The translations under genes were made by a program, and so were the position numbers. From NCBI GenBank assembly GCA_004154925.1, contig QJNS01000001.1:744001-808000 (forward strand): a stretch of DNA of 64,000 nt, given 5' to 3'. Shown here one piece after another: positions 46,720 to 59,094 of this stretch. Below the pieces are notes generated by a model. The model made no database searches. It had not been told where the DNA came from and was given only the letters and a program-made list of their open reading frames with translations. Origin of the DNA: Monosporascus cannonballus (taxonomy: Eukaryota > Ascomycota > Sordariomycetes > Xylariales). The first letter of the stretch is position 1. Each line of letters opens with the position of its first letter.

Positions 46720-48040
46720 AATGTGATCTAAATGATTTAAATAATTTGTTACTTTAGCTAACTTATGCCTCTGCTAGCTCGTTTTGGTTTTTAATACACT
46801 TTTATATACTACGCTAAAATATTAAATGAATTAATTAAATAACGTATTTCGGTAATAAGCTTGTAAGTTCTAAGTTAAAATTACGTATACATATTTTTAT
46901 ATATTATTTATTTTAGTGTAATAATCGATTCTTTCATTTATGTAATTAAATTCAATCCAATAATCTTAATAGTGTAAATATATATTAAATATATATTAAT
47001 TTATATAGTCTTTTCCAAACTTTTGTATAATAATAAAAATTAGTAAAGGTATCGATTATAATATTTTTATAAGTTTTATGTACGTAAATAGTATATATTA
47101 TTTAGTTATAAATGAATTAAATATAACTCTATACAGCATAGCTTACTTAATTTTATTTTTATTTATACGAACTTACATTATTATATCATAATTATAAAAG
47201 ATTAAAAATATTTACATGCGGAATAAAATTATAATACTAATATAATAAATTTAAGTATTATAAATTTAAAATTTTATACACTTATTAAATATATATTAGT
47301 GTATCTATAAACCATTTTTCGAATTCTTTAAAAAGATTAAAATAAATATAATTAAATTTGAATATAAGAAATAAAGAGTCTTTATTTCTTTATAGTTATA
47401 ACAATATAATATACGGTTATATTGTTATGAATTAAATCTTTCAATATATTTTATGTTAAAAACTTTATTTAATGATTTTTTTAATAGTACAAATTATTTT
47501 TTTTATGTTATAACTATAAAACAGATTACTATTAATTAAATTTCAAACTGAACTATAATTATAATATAATAATTATAATTTATACGGGTAAAATATAATT
47601 ACAGAAATGTTTTTTATATTAAATTACTTTTAAAAATCTAATATTAAATATTATATTAATATATGTATTTGGAATTAAAAATAATATAGATTAATATTTT
47701 TCATTTTTTTATAATTTAAAAATAGTAACGTTAAATTAAAAGCTTTATATTTCGTTAAAACACATATGTAGGAATTTATAAAAAATATAGTTCTTCTCAT
47801 TTTTCAAGTATTATTATTATTATTTTATATATTAATTTAAAAAAGATTTAAATGTTTTATATAAAAACGATGTTTATTAATATCAAAAAAATCAAAAGTT
47901 ATTATTCAGTCTTATTTTAAAACCTGTATTATTTGTGTATATCTTTTATATATTAAATTAATATAATATTAAAAGTTATTTAATTATAGCTATATTATAA
48001 ACGTAAATATAATGTTTAAAACAAGGCCTGATTTTAATAA
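46720..48040 (+). repeat. Array repeat unit 5 (direct), ~1.3 kb
   Basis: Begins near 46,750 with TTTAGCTAACTTATGCCTCT and GCTAGCTCGTTTTGG and ends with AAAAGTTATTTAATTATAGC and CAAGGCCTGATTTT. In tandem with unit 4, apart from a ~70-bp less mutated spacer (46,650-46,720). The gypsy element starts right after it. Confidence 0.55.
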
Positions 48041-48640
48041 AGTAAATAATTTGAATCAAATTACATAGATTATATAAATTCACGATATACTTGTTACAAA
48101 AAAATATACATAATAAATCGGGTTTTTATATAAGTAATTATTTATTTAATTTCCTCTTGAGTTATTAATTTAAATTTGTAAATAAAAACATTGTTTTTAT
48201 TAAATAAAACAATTAATAAACCTTTTTCACGAATAAATTATTAAATTATTTTTCGTTTTATCATTAGTTACAAATTGTAACAGAATAAATATATACGCGA
48301 GATTATGGCCGAGTAATTCCAGATAATTCTAAGAAGTAGATGTATTAACATATTTTTATCTGAGTTATATATATATTCGTTCGGATATGAGATTTTGTAG
48401 TTATCTTAAGCAGGTGGGTCGACAACTAGTCGCCGACATTTAGCCGTACTTTCCGTGTTCTTTTATTTTCTTGCACATATCAAAACTTTATAAGAATATT
48501 GCTTATATTTTCAAATAAATATATAATATGTTCGTTATATTTTGAGGATCTTTTAATTAATAGCACAATAATAATTTACCGTTTAATTAAGGTATAATAT
48601 TTTGTAAACTTAATATACACGATAATATAAAACGACGTTT
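48040..48640 (+). repeat. 5' LTR of the gypsy element
   Basis: Aligns with 54,910-55,290: ATATACTTGTTAC versus GTATGCTTATTAC, CGGTTTTTATA, AACCTTTTT(C/A)ACGAA, TCTTTCGTTTTA-like and ATATTGCTTATAT, up to TTAATTA.AGCAC. It is about 200 bp longer than the 3' LTR because of an extra segment at about 48,290-48,480. Confidence 0.7.
48290..48480 (+). repeat. Extra ~190-bp segment inside the 5' LTR
   Basis: Absent from the 3' LTR and less AT-rich than its surroundings. Contains CCAGATAATTCTAAGAAGT and CAGGTGGGTCGAC, which resemble CAGATTCCAAGAAGT and AAGTGGGTCGG in the solo-LTR-like island at 56,930-57,118. I read it as a small element inserted in the LTR, or a segment lost from the 3' LTR. Confidence 0.45.
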
Positions 48641-51599
48641 AAAAAATAAACATCGTATCCGATCTCTAATATTAGCTAGTAAAGAGGTTAATAACTAAAT
48701 TAAACAAATTATGATTTAGTAAAGATTTTTTCCGATTAATTAATAATATAAGTTTTTTAATTACTCAATTATAAAAAGGTTTTTTTTCAACCTTAATAAT
48801 TATAACTTTAATTTGTTAAAAATTATTAAAGCATAGAAATTCGACAAAAAGAAAAAAGAATATCTAAAAGAGGGCTAGTTAAATAAGAAAAAAGAAGATA
48901 AAAAGAAATAACTTTTCAAAAACAGAAAAGTAAAATGGAGAATTTAACGATTAACGAAAAGTTCTATATTATATAAAATAGCTGAATTTAAAATATTAAA
49001 AATAAAAATACTAAATTTATTTAATAATAAAAAAGTTTGATTTTATGATTATGCGGAGTCAATTAATTATACGGAAATATTACACTATTTTTTTTACTAT
49101 TGTAAAATACTAAACATTAAAGATTATATATTATGTATTTTAAAGTGTCATAACGAATTTACTAATATAAAAGGATTTCTAGTTTAGGTTAGATTTTATT
49201 GTAAGTTTTATAAAACCTTTTTAACGTATTATTATTAGAAAATAATAGTTATTTTATAATTGTTTCCGGAAGAGTTTATTTTGTAATCCGGACCTATTAT
49301 AAGAGATTATTTACAAAATTACCTCGACGAATTTTCGAATACAGCTAATTATATTTTTAGCGAATATATATATTTTGAAAAAAAAAAACAATTTTACTTA
49401 AAATCTTCAACAAAAATTAATATACGATTAAGTAACGTTATTTATTTAAACTAAATTAATATTTTAATATATGATTAAATGTAATTGTTTGGCAATAATT
49501 TAGAACTTACTAAAAAAATGTAGTATTTTATGTCTATTGAGATAACTTAAAGCCTTCAGTTAAAAACGAATTATATATAGAATTTAAAATTATTTTTTTT
49601 GTAAAATTTATCAACAACACTATTATTATTAATAAACCTACTTTTACTTAATATTTTTCTAAAAAACTAAATCTATGAAATAATAATGAAAACTAAAACA
49701 ACAAAATTAAAAACAATAAATGCAAACCTTAAAAGAAAATTAATACTATTTTAAAAAATATAAAAACATCTAAATTAAATATAAAATATTTTAACTATGA
49801 CAAAAAAGTGCTTCAAAAATAAATATCGTTCTCTGATTAAGATTTATTTTAAGAAAAAAGTTTTCTTAATCTTAAAAAAAAAATAAAATGGTTAAATAAA
49901 AAACAGATAATAATAAAAAAAAGAAAAAAAACTTAATTCAACCTTTTTCATGCTGGAATTTATTGTTGTTATAACTATACAGATTTAAAACTATATTTTA
50001 AAATACGAAAATTATCCTATATATTAGAACTTTAAGTTTAAAGCTTGTAAATATTATTTAATACAAACGGTTTCTAAAATAGCTATTAAGTTAAAATGTT
50101 GCTACTATTTCGATATATAAAGATATGCGATATACGACGAATACGGCTAATTTTAACTAGATATTAATAATTATAAATAATTGTTCTCGGACTTTCACGA
50201 ACTTCTTAATTGTACAATATATATCAAAAATTTATAACCGAATTTTTAAGACTTATTATATTTTTTGTTTGTTATATTAATAATTATATCGTTTATCATA
50301 AAGTTAATAAATATGATAATTTTTAACGTAAATACAATAAAAATGTGCTTATAAAGCTAGACGATAAATACAAATATATAAAAACCTTTTAATAACTAAA
50401 ATATCTTGAAATCTATTACTTACATTAATAATTAAAGCAAAATTAAAAAGTTATATCGTAAAGATATTTATATTATTTTTAATACTTTCTATTTAATACC
50501 ATTTCCTCAACATAGAAAAAAGCCCTTTTACAAACCTATAGTTTTAATTTTAAAATTCGGAACATTCGAAACTAAAAGTTGTACTAAAAGAACATGGTTA
50601 TTTTTCGAATGCCAGTTAAGCAGAAAAAAATGGTATAAATGCCTAAATAACTATTGTGCTAAATATATTAATAAAACTACCCGAAAATGAAAATAATATT
50701 TGTAATTAAACGACGTTAATTAAAAACCTTTAAAAAGTTTCGAAATTAAAATATTAAGAGATTTACCGTTATAAGGATTTATGCGAAATATGAATAAGGT
50801 GTGTAATTAAATTAATTTTTTTGAGTATATATATAAAACATTTAAAAATATAATTAATTTAAAATCAAAAAATACTTTGTTTTAATAGTAACCAAAAAAT
50901 ATAAAGTCTTTTGAAGATATAAATTAATATTGCATAAATTACTTTCGGTAAACGGAAACCTATTTAAATATGAAAATAAACCAATATTTCAATAGACCGA
51001 GAGGTTTCTCGTCTACATTCAAAGATATTAAGGATAATTCTAGTTAAATATAATAAATATTTTAAAATATAATATTATTCTAAAAATATTGTAGTTTCGG
51101 TTTAATGATTTACGGATTAATTAATAAAGCCAAATAATCTTTTAGAATAACAGTATAATATTTAAAAACGATATTTACGAAGTGTATTACATAATTTTAA
51201 AAAAATACAAATCTCGGATTACATTATTATAATAACTTTAAAATCTTGCAAGGTTAAAACATTATTTAAAAAATATGATTATAAATTTTTATTATATAAT
51301 TAATAGAAAACAAGATGTTTATTACAAAGACATTATTTTAAATGCTATAAAAGTTACAATCTAAATTTTAAATAATTAAAAATATTATATATAAATATAA
51401 AGATAAGTTTGAAAATAAGAATATATTTAATCCTTTAAATTTTTAGCGAGTTATCCAGATATTATAACATTTAAATTCAAAAATAACAAATAAGTAATCA
51501 ATTAAAACAAAATATTTGTTTACCGGCGTATAGTTCATTTCAAATAGCTAAATAATACTATTATTAAAAACGAATACTTTTCAACTTTTAAAATACTTC

Positions 51600-52560
51600 G
51601 AAAGATGCTAGTAAAATAAAACAATTTCCGGTATTTAATTTCCGAAACGATTATTACAGTATTCGAATAGCTGAATGAAGAAAATCACCTTTAAAATAAT
51701 ATATAGATGTTACGAATATTGAGTTATACTTATAGAATAAGTTAATATATTTAAAAATTTTAAAGATTAATTATAATTACATTTAAAGAGTTTTAAAAAG
51801 TTATATATTTTTATACTCTAATAATATATTTATTTATTTAAAAATTTCAACAAGGTACTACACAACTTATTTATATATTCGAAGCCTTAATTAAGACAAA
51901 TATATGAATTAATCTCGTAAAAAATATATTACATATTTAAAAGCTAGGTTTTCTATATTTTATTCTTATTTCTGGCCAAATTCAAATTCAAAATTCTAAA
52001 TTAAAAGAAATTAAAAACTGGCTTATTTTAATAAAACGAACGTTATAGTTATCCGGCGGATTTTAAAATTTATTAATTATATATGTAATTTATTTAAGCG
52101 ATATAAAAATATAATTCAGTTATTAATCAAATATATTATTAAGAAATATATTTAGAAGATATTTCTTTTTTAAAAGGAACTTATGGAAGCCTTTTAAAAG
52201 TTTAAAAACGAAATTACTAAAATATTAATAATAAAACTGTTTAATACTGATAAAAAACATTTATGAATTAATGTATTAGATTACGCTTTCAATATTATTT
52301 TTAATAATACAAGCAATAAAAAATAGTATTTAATACCTTACTATTTTAAAACATTATAAAACGGAAAATTCAAATATTTGATTTAAGATAAAGAATTACT
52401 CGCAATTATTAACGTTTTTAAAAAATAAAATTATTTTTAACGAAACTGAAAAGAAAATACTCCATATTTTTTTCGATTTTAAAATCTTTATTCGAGTTAT
52501 AAAAACATAAAAATTAAATAATTAATACGAAACTTAGAGAGCCTTTCTAGTATAATTTAA
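51600..52560 (+). pseudogene. Gypsy reverse transcriptase/RNase H remnant
   Basis: Near 52,060 the frame reads like the RT thumb ('RRFIK' then an 'EAFxKFK' helix). At 52,340-52,410 it reads PYYFKTL then DKELLAII, the start of the gypsy RNase H domain. Stops occur where W or Q is usual. Confidence 0.75.
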
Positions 52561-52879
52561 CGTTCGATTATATTATATTAAAAGAAAAGAAAATATTTAA
52601 GAAGATATTTTGAAGTATAAAATCGATTATTGTTTCCAACGTTTCTAAAAAAATCTACAAATATTATAATATAATAAAAGTAACATTAAATAATTTTGTC
52701 TCAAACTAAAAAGATTAAGTTTTAAATTACTAATACAATTCCGAAATTCTTTTAATATGAAATAATAAAAAGATATTTAAAAACTAAAGAAATAATTAAA
52801 ATATTAATTAATATATTGAAATAAAATTTACGTTTTCAAGGATTAATACAAACGTTTCATTAAAGAATTTTATAAATCG

Positions 52880-53700
52880 TATTATATAATTATTAAGAAA
52901 TTTAGAAATTAAATAATTAATTTTATAAAAACTATAATTTTTATAATAAGGCTAAAATAGCTCGTTTATAAATCTCTAACTTACTACAATTTACACATAT
53001 TCCTAATAAGACGTAAAATAATATAATTTGGAACTTTAAATTATTTTTCATTGAAAAAACTAGAAATCAGAATCGAATACAATAAAATATAGGTAATTAT
53101 GGCCGAACTTATTAAATATAGATATTTTCTATTATTTAAAGAAAATATAACAGCAAATAACTAATTTCCCCTTTTATTAAATCTTATTTCGATAAATATA
53201 AAGTATTAGACAAAAATTATATTAGATAAAAATACGCCTTTTACGTTTAAGTTTAACGCTAGTATTGTGTAAACGAATCTGCTTAAATTTGAACTTTAAT
53301 AATATATTATTCTAAAATACACGAATAAACGAAAGAATTAAATTAATTGCTTGAAAAACACTTTCAAAACTATATTAATTATAAACAAAACGATTCAGTA
53401 ATGTTTTTGTTATTAATTTAAATAACTTTTAATACGTTATATTAACAAAAATATAAGCATATCTTTATATATAGCCATTTACGAACGCGATATAAAGAAC
53501 GATTGTTAGGTATTTAAAAGTATTATTACTGTTTTAAAAGTAAAAATATTAATAATAAAGATCGAAATTATATAAATCGGTTTTAGACGAAACTATAATC
53601 TTTTTAATAATAAATAATATAATATTATAACAAAAAATAAAGAACTAATTTTATTAAAAGAAAATAAAGTTTACTTCTTACGCTAAAAATAAAACGCAAC
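52880..53700 (+). pseudogene. Gypsy integrase remnant
   Basis: Contains LKSLTYYNLHI (usual form LQSLPIPxRPW) near 52,970 and IMAELIKYRYFLLFKENITA (usual VVVDRLTKxxxFIPxxxxxTA) near 53,095-53,155. It then continues in the order seen in gypsy integrase cores. Confidence 0.75.
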
Positions 53701-53749
53701 GTTTAATATTTTACATATCAAAATTAAAAAAAACAGAATAATAAATTAG

Positions 53750-54090
53750 ATTTCAAAAATTTCGACTTGTTTAAAATTAATAAAATCTTTTTCAAAATTA
53801 ATTACCAATTATCGTTACTTAAACTGTAAAATACACTTTATATTTTATACCTTTTTATCTAAATCAATATTTCAAAACGCCTTTTTAAAAACGAATTTAA
53901 AAATCGAAAAAACCGCCAAAAAGTAAGAAATTGAAAATGATATTGAATTTCAAAAGCGTAAAAAATAGAATTTAATATTTGATTAAATCAAGAAATTACT
54001 CACCGAAAAAATATATAAAAACTATTTAGACACTTAACGAACGCGATAAACATAGTTAAAATGTTTTACTATCAACATTCTAACAAACTA
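53750..54090 (+). pseudogene. Integrase C-terminal part and chromodomain remnant
   Basis: Near 53,780 the frame resembles the 'LGPFKI' integrase tail and 'HPVFHVSLL' segment. At 53,960-54,090 it resembles EYLVKWKGY..ENTWEP, ending FRHLTNAINIVKMFYYQH. This marks the element as a chromovirus. Confidence 0.7.
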
Positions 54091-54909
54091 TTTCTAATAC
54101 GGCTAAAATCAAAAACGATAACAGCTTATCACTTAATTGGACCTTTACGGCGCTTTAATCGAAAGAATTAAATACTGTTAATACGATATTTATCTCGGAT
54201 AATAATTGCGTTTGTTTTTTCTTTATACAACGTCACTTGTTTTTCTATTTTTATTTTTTTGAATTAATTTAATTTGTATCTTTTTTTTTAAAATAACTAC
54301 GAAATTCCTATTTAAAGGTTTTTATTAAAAACTTAAACGCTTTAATCGATTAATAAGCTTTTTTTCTTTTGACAACCTTTTAGTATACGATTAAGAAATT
54401 CTCTATTTTACGTTATTCCTTTTTTAAATGATTGTATTTTTTGCTTAATTTCGTCAAAGAATTCATAGTTAAAACGTTATTAGCGGGACATTAACGATAA
54501 ATATAATACCTATAGCTCGAAATATTGGAAATAAAAAAACAATTAATTTCGTTAAGATGAAAATAATTAAAGCAAAGAAAAACTTTAATATTAAACCTTT
54601 TAATTAAATTAATTCGAACGTTAGGAAAATTGCATTGATTTAAGCTAGGAGTTTTTTCATTTTTTTTTCAAATACGGCATATTATAATAGAATTAACGAA
54701 AACCTTTCCAACACTTTTTTAAATAGACGAAAGCGATTACTTACGGTTTTCATTTTTAGGACAAAACCTTTTAGAAAAAGAAAATAGAATTATAAAAACA
54801 AGGGTTTCTGTTTTAAAAAAAGTGCTTTTAAGGCCTAATGTAAACTTACTACGATTAAACTTTGAAAAATGAAATTCGCCTTTAATATAAACGAAGTAAT
54901 TTAAGTAAA

Positions 54910-55290
54910 TTTAGGCCCAATTATATAGGTTAAATAAATTTAGGGTATGCTTATTACAAAAACATAAAATATATAATAAGTTCGGTTTTTATAGAAATAA
55001 CTACTTATTTAGGTTGTTTTTAACTATTAAATTTAGCTGTTAATCAAAGATAATGTTTTTAATTAAGAGAAAAGTGCGCAAACCTTTTTAACGAACAAAT
55101 TATGGAATTATCTTTCGTTTTAAAGTTATCTGCAAATCATAACATTTTTCAGATATTGCTTATATCTTTAGGTAGTTGTATAATAGGTTTATTATATTAA
55201 TTCTTTCGAATTTTATAATTTTTTAATTAGCACTTTAAAAAAAAATCGATTTATTAAATAATATTTTATTAATACGAACAACCTTTTTCG
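54910..55290 (+). repeat. 3' LTR of the gypsy element
   Basis: Shorter partner of the 5' LTR (see that entry for the shared blocks). Its ends are blurred by mutation, so the TG..CA termini and target-site duplication could not be fixed. Confidence 0.65.
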
Positions 55291-55960
55291 CGTGAGGTTC
55301 TAGCGAATATTAATTTAATCTATTTTGTTTTTAAATATTATTGTATATTCTTTTCTTTCAAAATTCCATAAAATATATATATTAAACTTTCGTTAATAAG
55401 TCTTATTAAAATTTTATAACCAAGATGTAACGTATTTTTTATAACTGATTAAATCGGTTTATAATTTATTTAAGATAATTAATACTGCTTGAAATATGTA
55501 AAAACTATATAATAAATGTATTTTCATATCGTTATTAAGCTTATTTACGTTAATAAAACTGCTTATAAATATACAGAGTACATCTTTTTCAATAAATAAT
55601 TCTCAGAGATATAATAAATAACTTGTTTTACGAGTATTAATGAGATAATAATTTTAATTAAATTAAACCTAATTTCTTTTATTTTAAAATTATATTTAAT
55701 GTTATTTTCGATTTCGTTATGAAATTAAATCCTAATACTAATAATTATTTTGCGTAATTATTTTTAATAATTTATAAAAGAAAATAATCGACGTTTTAAT
55801 TAAATAAATACTCGAAATATTTTTTTAAACTTAAATTTTTTTAAACATTAAACTTCAAAAGAAAATCCTACTTTACTATATTTTTAATTTGTATTTTTAA
55901 CTATATAACTAGAGTATAATATTAAATTTAGCGCCGGTATTAATAACGTTATTAATTAAG

Positions 55961-56030
55961 TTTTTTTTAGTTCAGTTGGATTAAAAATTTCAACATCGAA
56001 ATAATATATATAGTCGCATTATAGTATTTT
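55961..56030 (+). pseudogene. tRNA-like remnant 1 (A box TAGTTCAGTTGG)
   Basis: TAGTTCAGTTGG at 55,968-55,979 fits the tRNA D-arm/A-box consensus. About 15 nt later ATTTC..GAAAT can pair as an anticodon-like stem, and GTCGCA follows where a variable-loop/T-arm start would be. No intact B box or acceptor stem is visible. It may be a RIP-mutated tRNA gene or tRNA-derived SINE head. Confidence 0.3.
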
Positions 56031-56099
56031 TTAAACATTTAACAAGTTTTATATATATTTTTAATATATATTTAATCTTTATATTTAAAGTTTCGAAAC

Positions 56100-56170
56100 T
56101 TTATCGTAGCTCAATTGGTATAAAAATTTACATTTTGTCTTTTGTTATTTTATATATTTTTCTCTTTTTA
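56100..56170 (+). pseudogene. tRNA-like remnant 2 (A box TAGCTCAATTGG)
   Basis: TAGCTCAATTGGTA at 56,107-56,120 is a textbook tRNA D-arm sequence. The downstream part is T-rich and no B box or paired acceptor stem survives. It lies 139 bp after remnant 1 in the same orientation. Confidence 0.3.
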
Positions 56171-56929
56171 TAATATACTATTTGTAATATTGTTATAGCT
56201 ATAAAACATTTAAAGATCGTATTAAAATTCGAAGGACTTTTAATATATTTTGATTAAGCAATTTAAAAGTTCCTTTTTATATTTTTTAAACTTTAATTTC
56301 TTAGTATTTTACTAATTGTTTATTAATCTATCTCCTATAATAAAAAATATTCTTTATTCATACTTTTTGCTTTGTATATATAAATATAAACTTAAATATT
56401 ATATTTCGGCGTAATAAATTTAGATAATTTGTTGAGTAAAAACATATTTAATTCGAATCTAATTAATAATAATGTATTTTAAGTAACGTTAATATTATTA
56501 TACGAATCTTTAAAAAGTTCGGCCTTAAACGTATCGGCAATAATTAATTTTAGCTTATAATAATATGAATTTAATTAAACTCTTGTCGTATATATTTATT
56601 TTCCATTATTATCGTATATTTCGACCTTTTAATTAATTGTTTATTCGCTTTACTTATATGGACCGTTTTTTGGAAATGTTTTTTAAGTTGTTAAAAAATT
56701 ACCAATATATATATATATACTGTGGTTATATACGAGATCAGGTTACATATATATAGCTATATACTTATTAATATCATTTATATCTTACTAAGATTCGTTA
56801 TTATCGGTTTTATCTTTTTTATTAATTTACTATTAATTTCTTTTTTATTAAAACGTTTAATAAACAAGAAAACAAGAAAAATAAATAGTTAATTATTTAT
56901 ATTCACCTTTATGTAAGATAATGAACAGC

Positions 56930-57118
56930 TGTAAGCTGGAGTAAGATGATTTCCGACTAGTCGTAGAGCAGATTCCAAGAAGTGAGTATATTAGATTCCT
57001 GCTATCTGGCGTTTTCCATTAGCTGCCAGATGGTAGATTTATACTAGTAAGTGGGTCGGTGGCTGATTGGTGGTTGGTTGGCTACTAGCCTCATCCTTAT
57101 AGGAGCTGCATTATTACA
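56930..57118. repeat. Solo-LTR-like island, TGTAA..TTACA, 189 bp
   Basis: A stretch of near-normal base composition inside AT-rich DNA. It begins TGTAAGCTGG and ends TTATTACA, giving TGTAA/TTACA inverted ends. It shares AAGTGGGTCGG with 63,077-63,088 and blocks with the extra segment in the gypsy 5' LTR. Being short, it could have escaped RIP. No flanking target-site duplication is evident. Confidence 0.5.
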
Positions 57119-57374
57119 CTTTAAAACTTAGGTTTTTCAAAATATTAAATATTTTTAATTTTTTATCAGGTTGTTTTATAATTAATTAACCAAAAATACC
57201 TTTTTATAAAACGGCATATTATGTTTTATAATAAAATAAATTTTACTAATTTAAATCTTTTTGACTTTTATATTTTTGTAAAATATAGTATTTCTAATAC
57301 AATTAGTCGGATAGGTTTTAAATTAATTCAAAATTCGAAATTTCGTATAATATTTAAAAACCTTTTGTTATTAA

Positions 57375-58248
57375 TTAACGTACTATATAAGCTCGCGATT
57401 CGTCTTTTAGCGCTTTATAACAACAAATCCTAATAATTTAATTATAACACATTAAATTAATTTTAATCAGTTATATTTTTTATCGTTAACCATAATTAGA
57501 CCTTCTAAATAAATATATATATATTAATTAAAGGCTTGCCGCAAACGCCATATTTTTATTTTTTTTCTAATTTTGTTATAATAATTATTATTAAGAATTA
57601 TTAATAACACTTTCTATTATTATTTTTTCTGCGCACCAAAAGAATTTATTCAGTCTATAGAATAAACTCTTTTTTTATTCGAATCCTTTATTTTAACTAT
57701 TTAATTACGAAAGATCGAATTATTCTAAAACATATCCTTCGACGCGCCTTATAATACATCTCGACGTGCTCTATAATACATCTCGATAGGCTCCGTAACG
57801 CGCCCTGTAATATACCCCGATAGGCCCCGTAACGCGCCTTACGATACGCCTTACGACACGTTTCCCGACGTATTTTGCGAATACCTTTTACGTATTAAAG
57901 CCGGACAAAAAAAGCTCGCGTATATAGGTTGGAAATTCGGTTAGTAATTGTTTTCTCGTCGGTCGGCTTTAATACTTTCGAAATAAAGGTAATACAAATA
58001 TAAATACGTTAAAAAACAATTAATTACGTACGGGTTAAAAAGACCAAAAAGCAAAATGGTGTCCGTAATAATTTTTGATTTAATACGTATATTAATTAAA
58101 AAGCTGTAAATATGTTAGGCAATGAAGAATACCGTCGATTTAAATCAATTAGATATATTACAGTTAAGTTATTTCGATTTATTATTACGAGATATCAAAA
58201 AACGAATCGCGAACTTGTTTAAGTTAGAAACTTGTGTAATAGGTTATA
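57375..58248. mobile_element. Short TIR element (~0.87 kb), Fot1/pogo-related ends
   Basis: The left end TTAACGTACTATATAAG..CTCGCGATTCGTCTTTTAGC and the right end (reverse strand TATAACCTATTACACAAG..TTCGCGATTCGTTTTTTGA) match each other and the ends of the 59,095-60,958 element. It is too short for a transposase, so it is probably a deleted or non-autonomous copy. A 22/34-bp minisatellite lies inside. Confidence 0.5.
57739..57850 (+). repeat. GC-containing minisatellite, 22- and 34-bp units
   Basis: Two 22-bp units (TCGACGCGCCTTATAATACATC type) are followed by two 34-bp units sharing CGATAGGCYCCGTAACGCGCC. CpG is abundant while CpA is nearly absent, which again fits RIP-type mutation of an originally GC-rich repeat. 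Confidence 0.65.
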
Positions 58249-59094
58249 CAATAATATTCTTTTCTTAAATTAAATCGAAAAATTAGATAAATTATAAATT
58301 TATTTTAAAACTTTTCCTTAAATCAAAAACCGCTTTTTCTTAACTTAATTCTAACGTATTAATATAAATTAAATTATATTATAAGTAATAGAACTTGCTT
58401 TTAGTCCAAATTAAATTGTAAAGTAATTATAGGTAAATAAAATAAAATTAATATTTTTTCTATTATCGAGTAATTTACATACTACAAATCTTATTAGTAG
58501 GTATTTAGCTATAGATATATAAGCTAATCCGTTATCTAATCGCATTCAATATATACATATTGGTAATACATTAACGACTCGATAAATACTTTCGAAAAAC
58601 CGTATTTCAAATAGACAAAAAAAAGATTAATACAAAAATTAAAGAAAATAATAACAAAGAAAACAAATATATACGATAAATTTTGAATTAAATCCATATC
58701 GTTATTAACTATTTTTAATTATGATTAATAAGTTTTAAAATCGAAATCTTTGAAAATTTGTATAATAAATTTGTTATTATTTAAAGTATATTGTTTTAAG
58801 CTGAATTCGAATATATTATTTTTTTACACAAAATATTACCTAAATTTACTGTGTTCAAATGCGGCATATAGGCTTACGTTTAATGAGTTATTTAAACTAG
58901 AATAATATACATATAACGTATTTAAATTTCTCGTAAAATTAATACAATTCTTTTAAAAAATATTTAAATGGGTTTTCGTTATTATGGTATTCTTTATTAT
59001 AATTACCTTATTTTTTATATAGCTCTAATTTATTAAATATATTTCAATAAAAGTTTAGTATATCATTTAATAAATTAATGCTATATTTTTATAC

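Larger units (their letters stand above)
48040..55290 (+). mobile_element. RIP-type degraded Ty3/gypsy chromodomain retrotransposon (~7.2 kb)
   Basis: Flanked by two related LTRs (about 48,040-48,640 and 54,910-55,290). Between them pol remnants run in gypsy order on the plus strand: RT thumb, RNase H with DKELLAI, integrase with a KYRYFLLFKENITA-like block, and a chromodomain with a RHLTNA-like block after it. The integrase-then-chromodomain order identifies a chromovirus. All frames are interrupted by TAA/TAG/TGA, many at positions expected to be CAA, CAG, CGA or TGG. The plus strand of the coding part is A-rich. The element is dead. Confidence 0.85.
55291..56929. other. AT-rich stretch with two tRNA-like A-box remnants
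   Basis: No open frame. The only structured signals are the two tRNA-like sites at 55,968 and 56,107, listed separately. Confidence 0.5.

Noticed and set aside
57221..57433. 70-codon plus-strand open frame
   Set aside because: Runs across the left terminal repeat of the short TIR element and has AT-driven composition; no domain.
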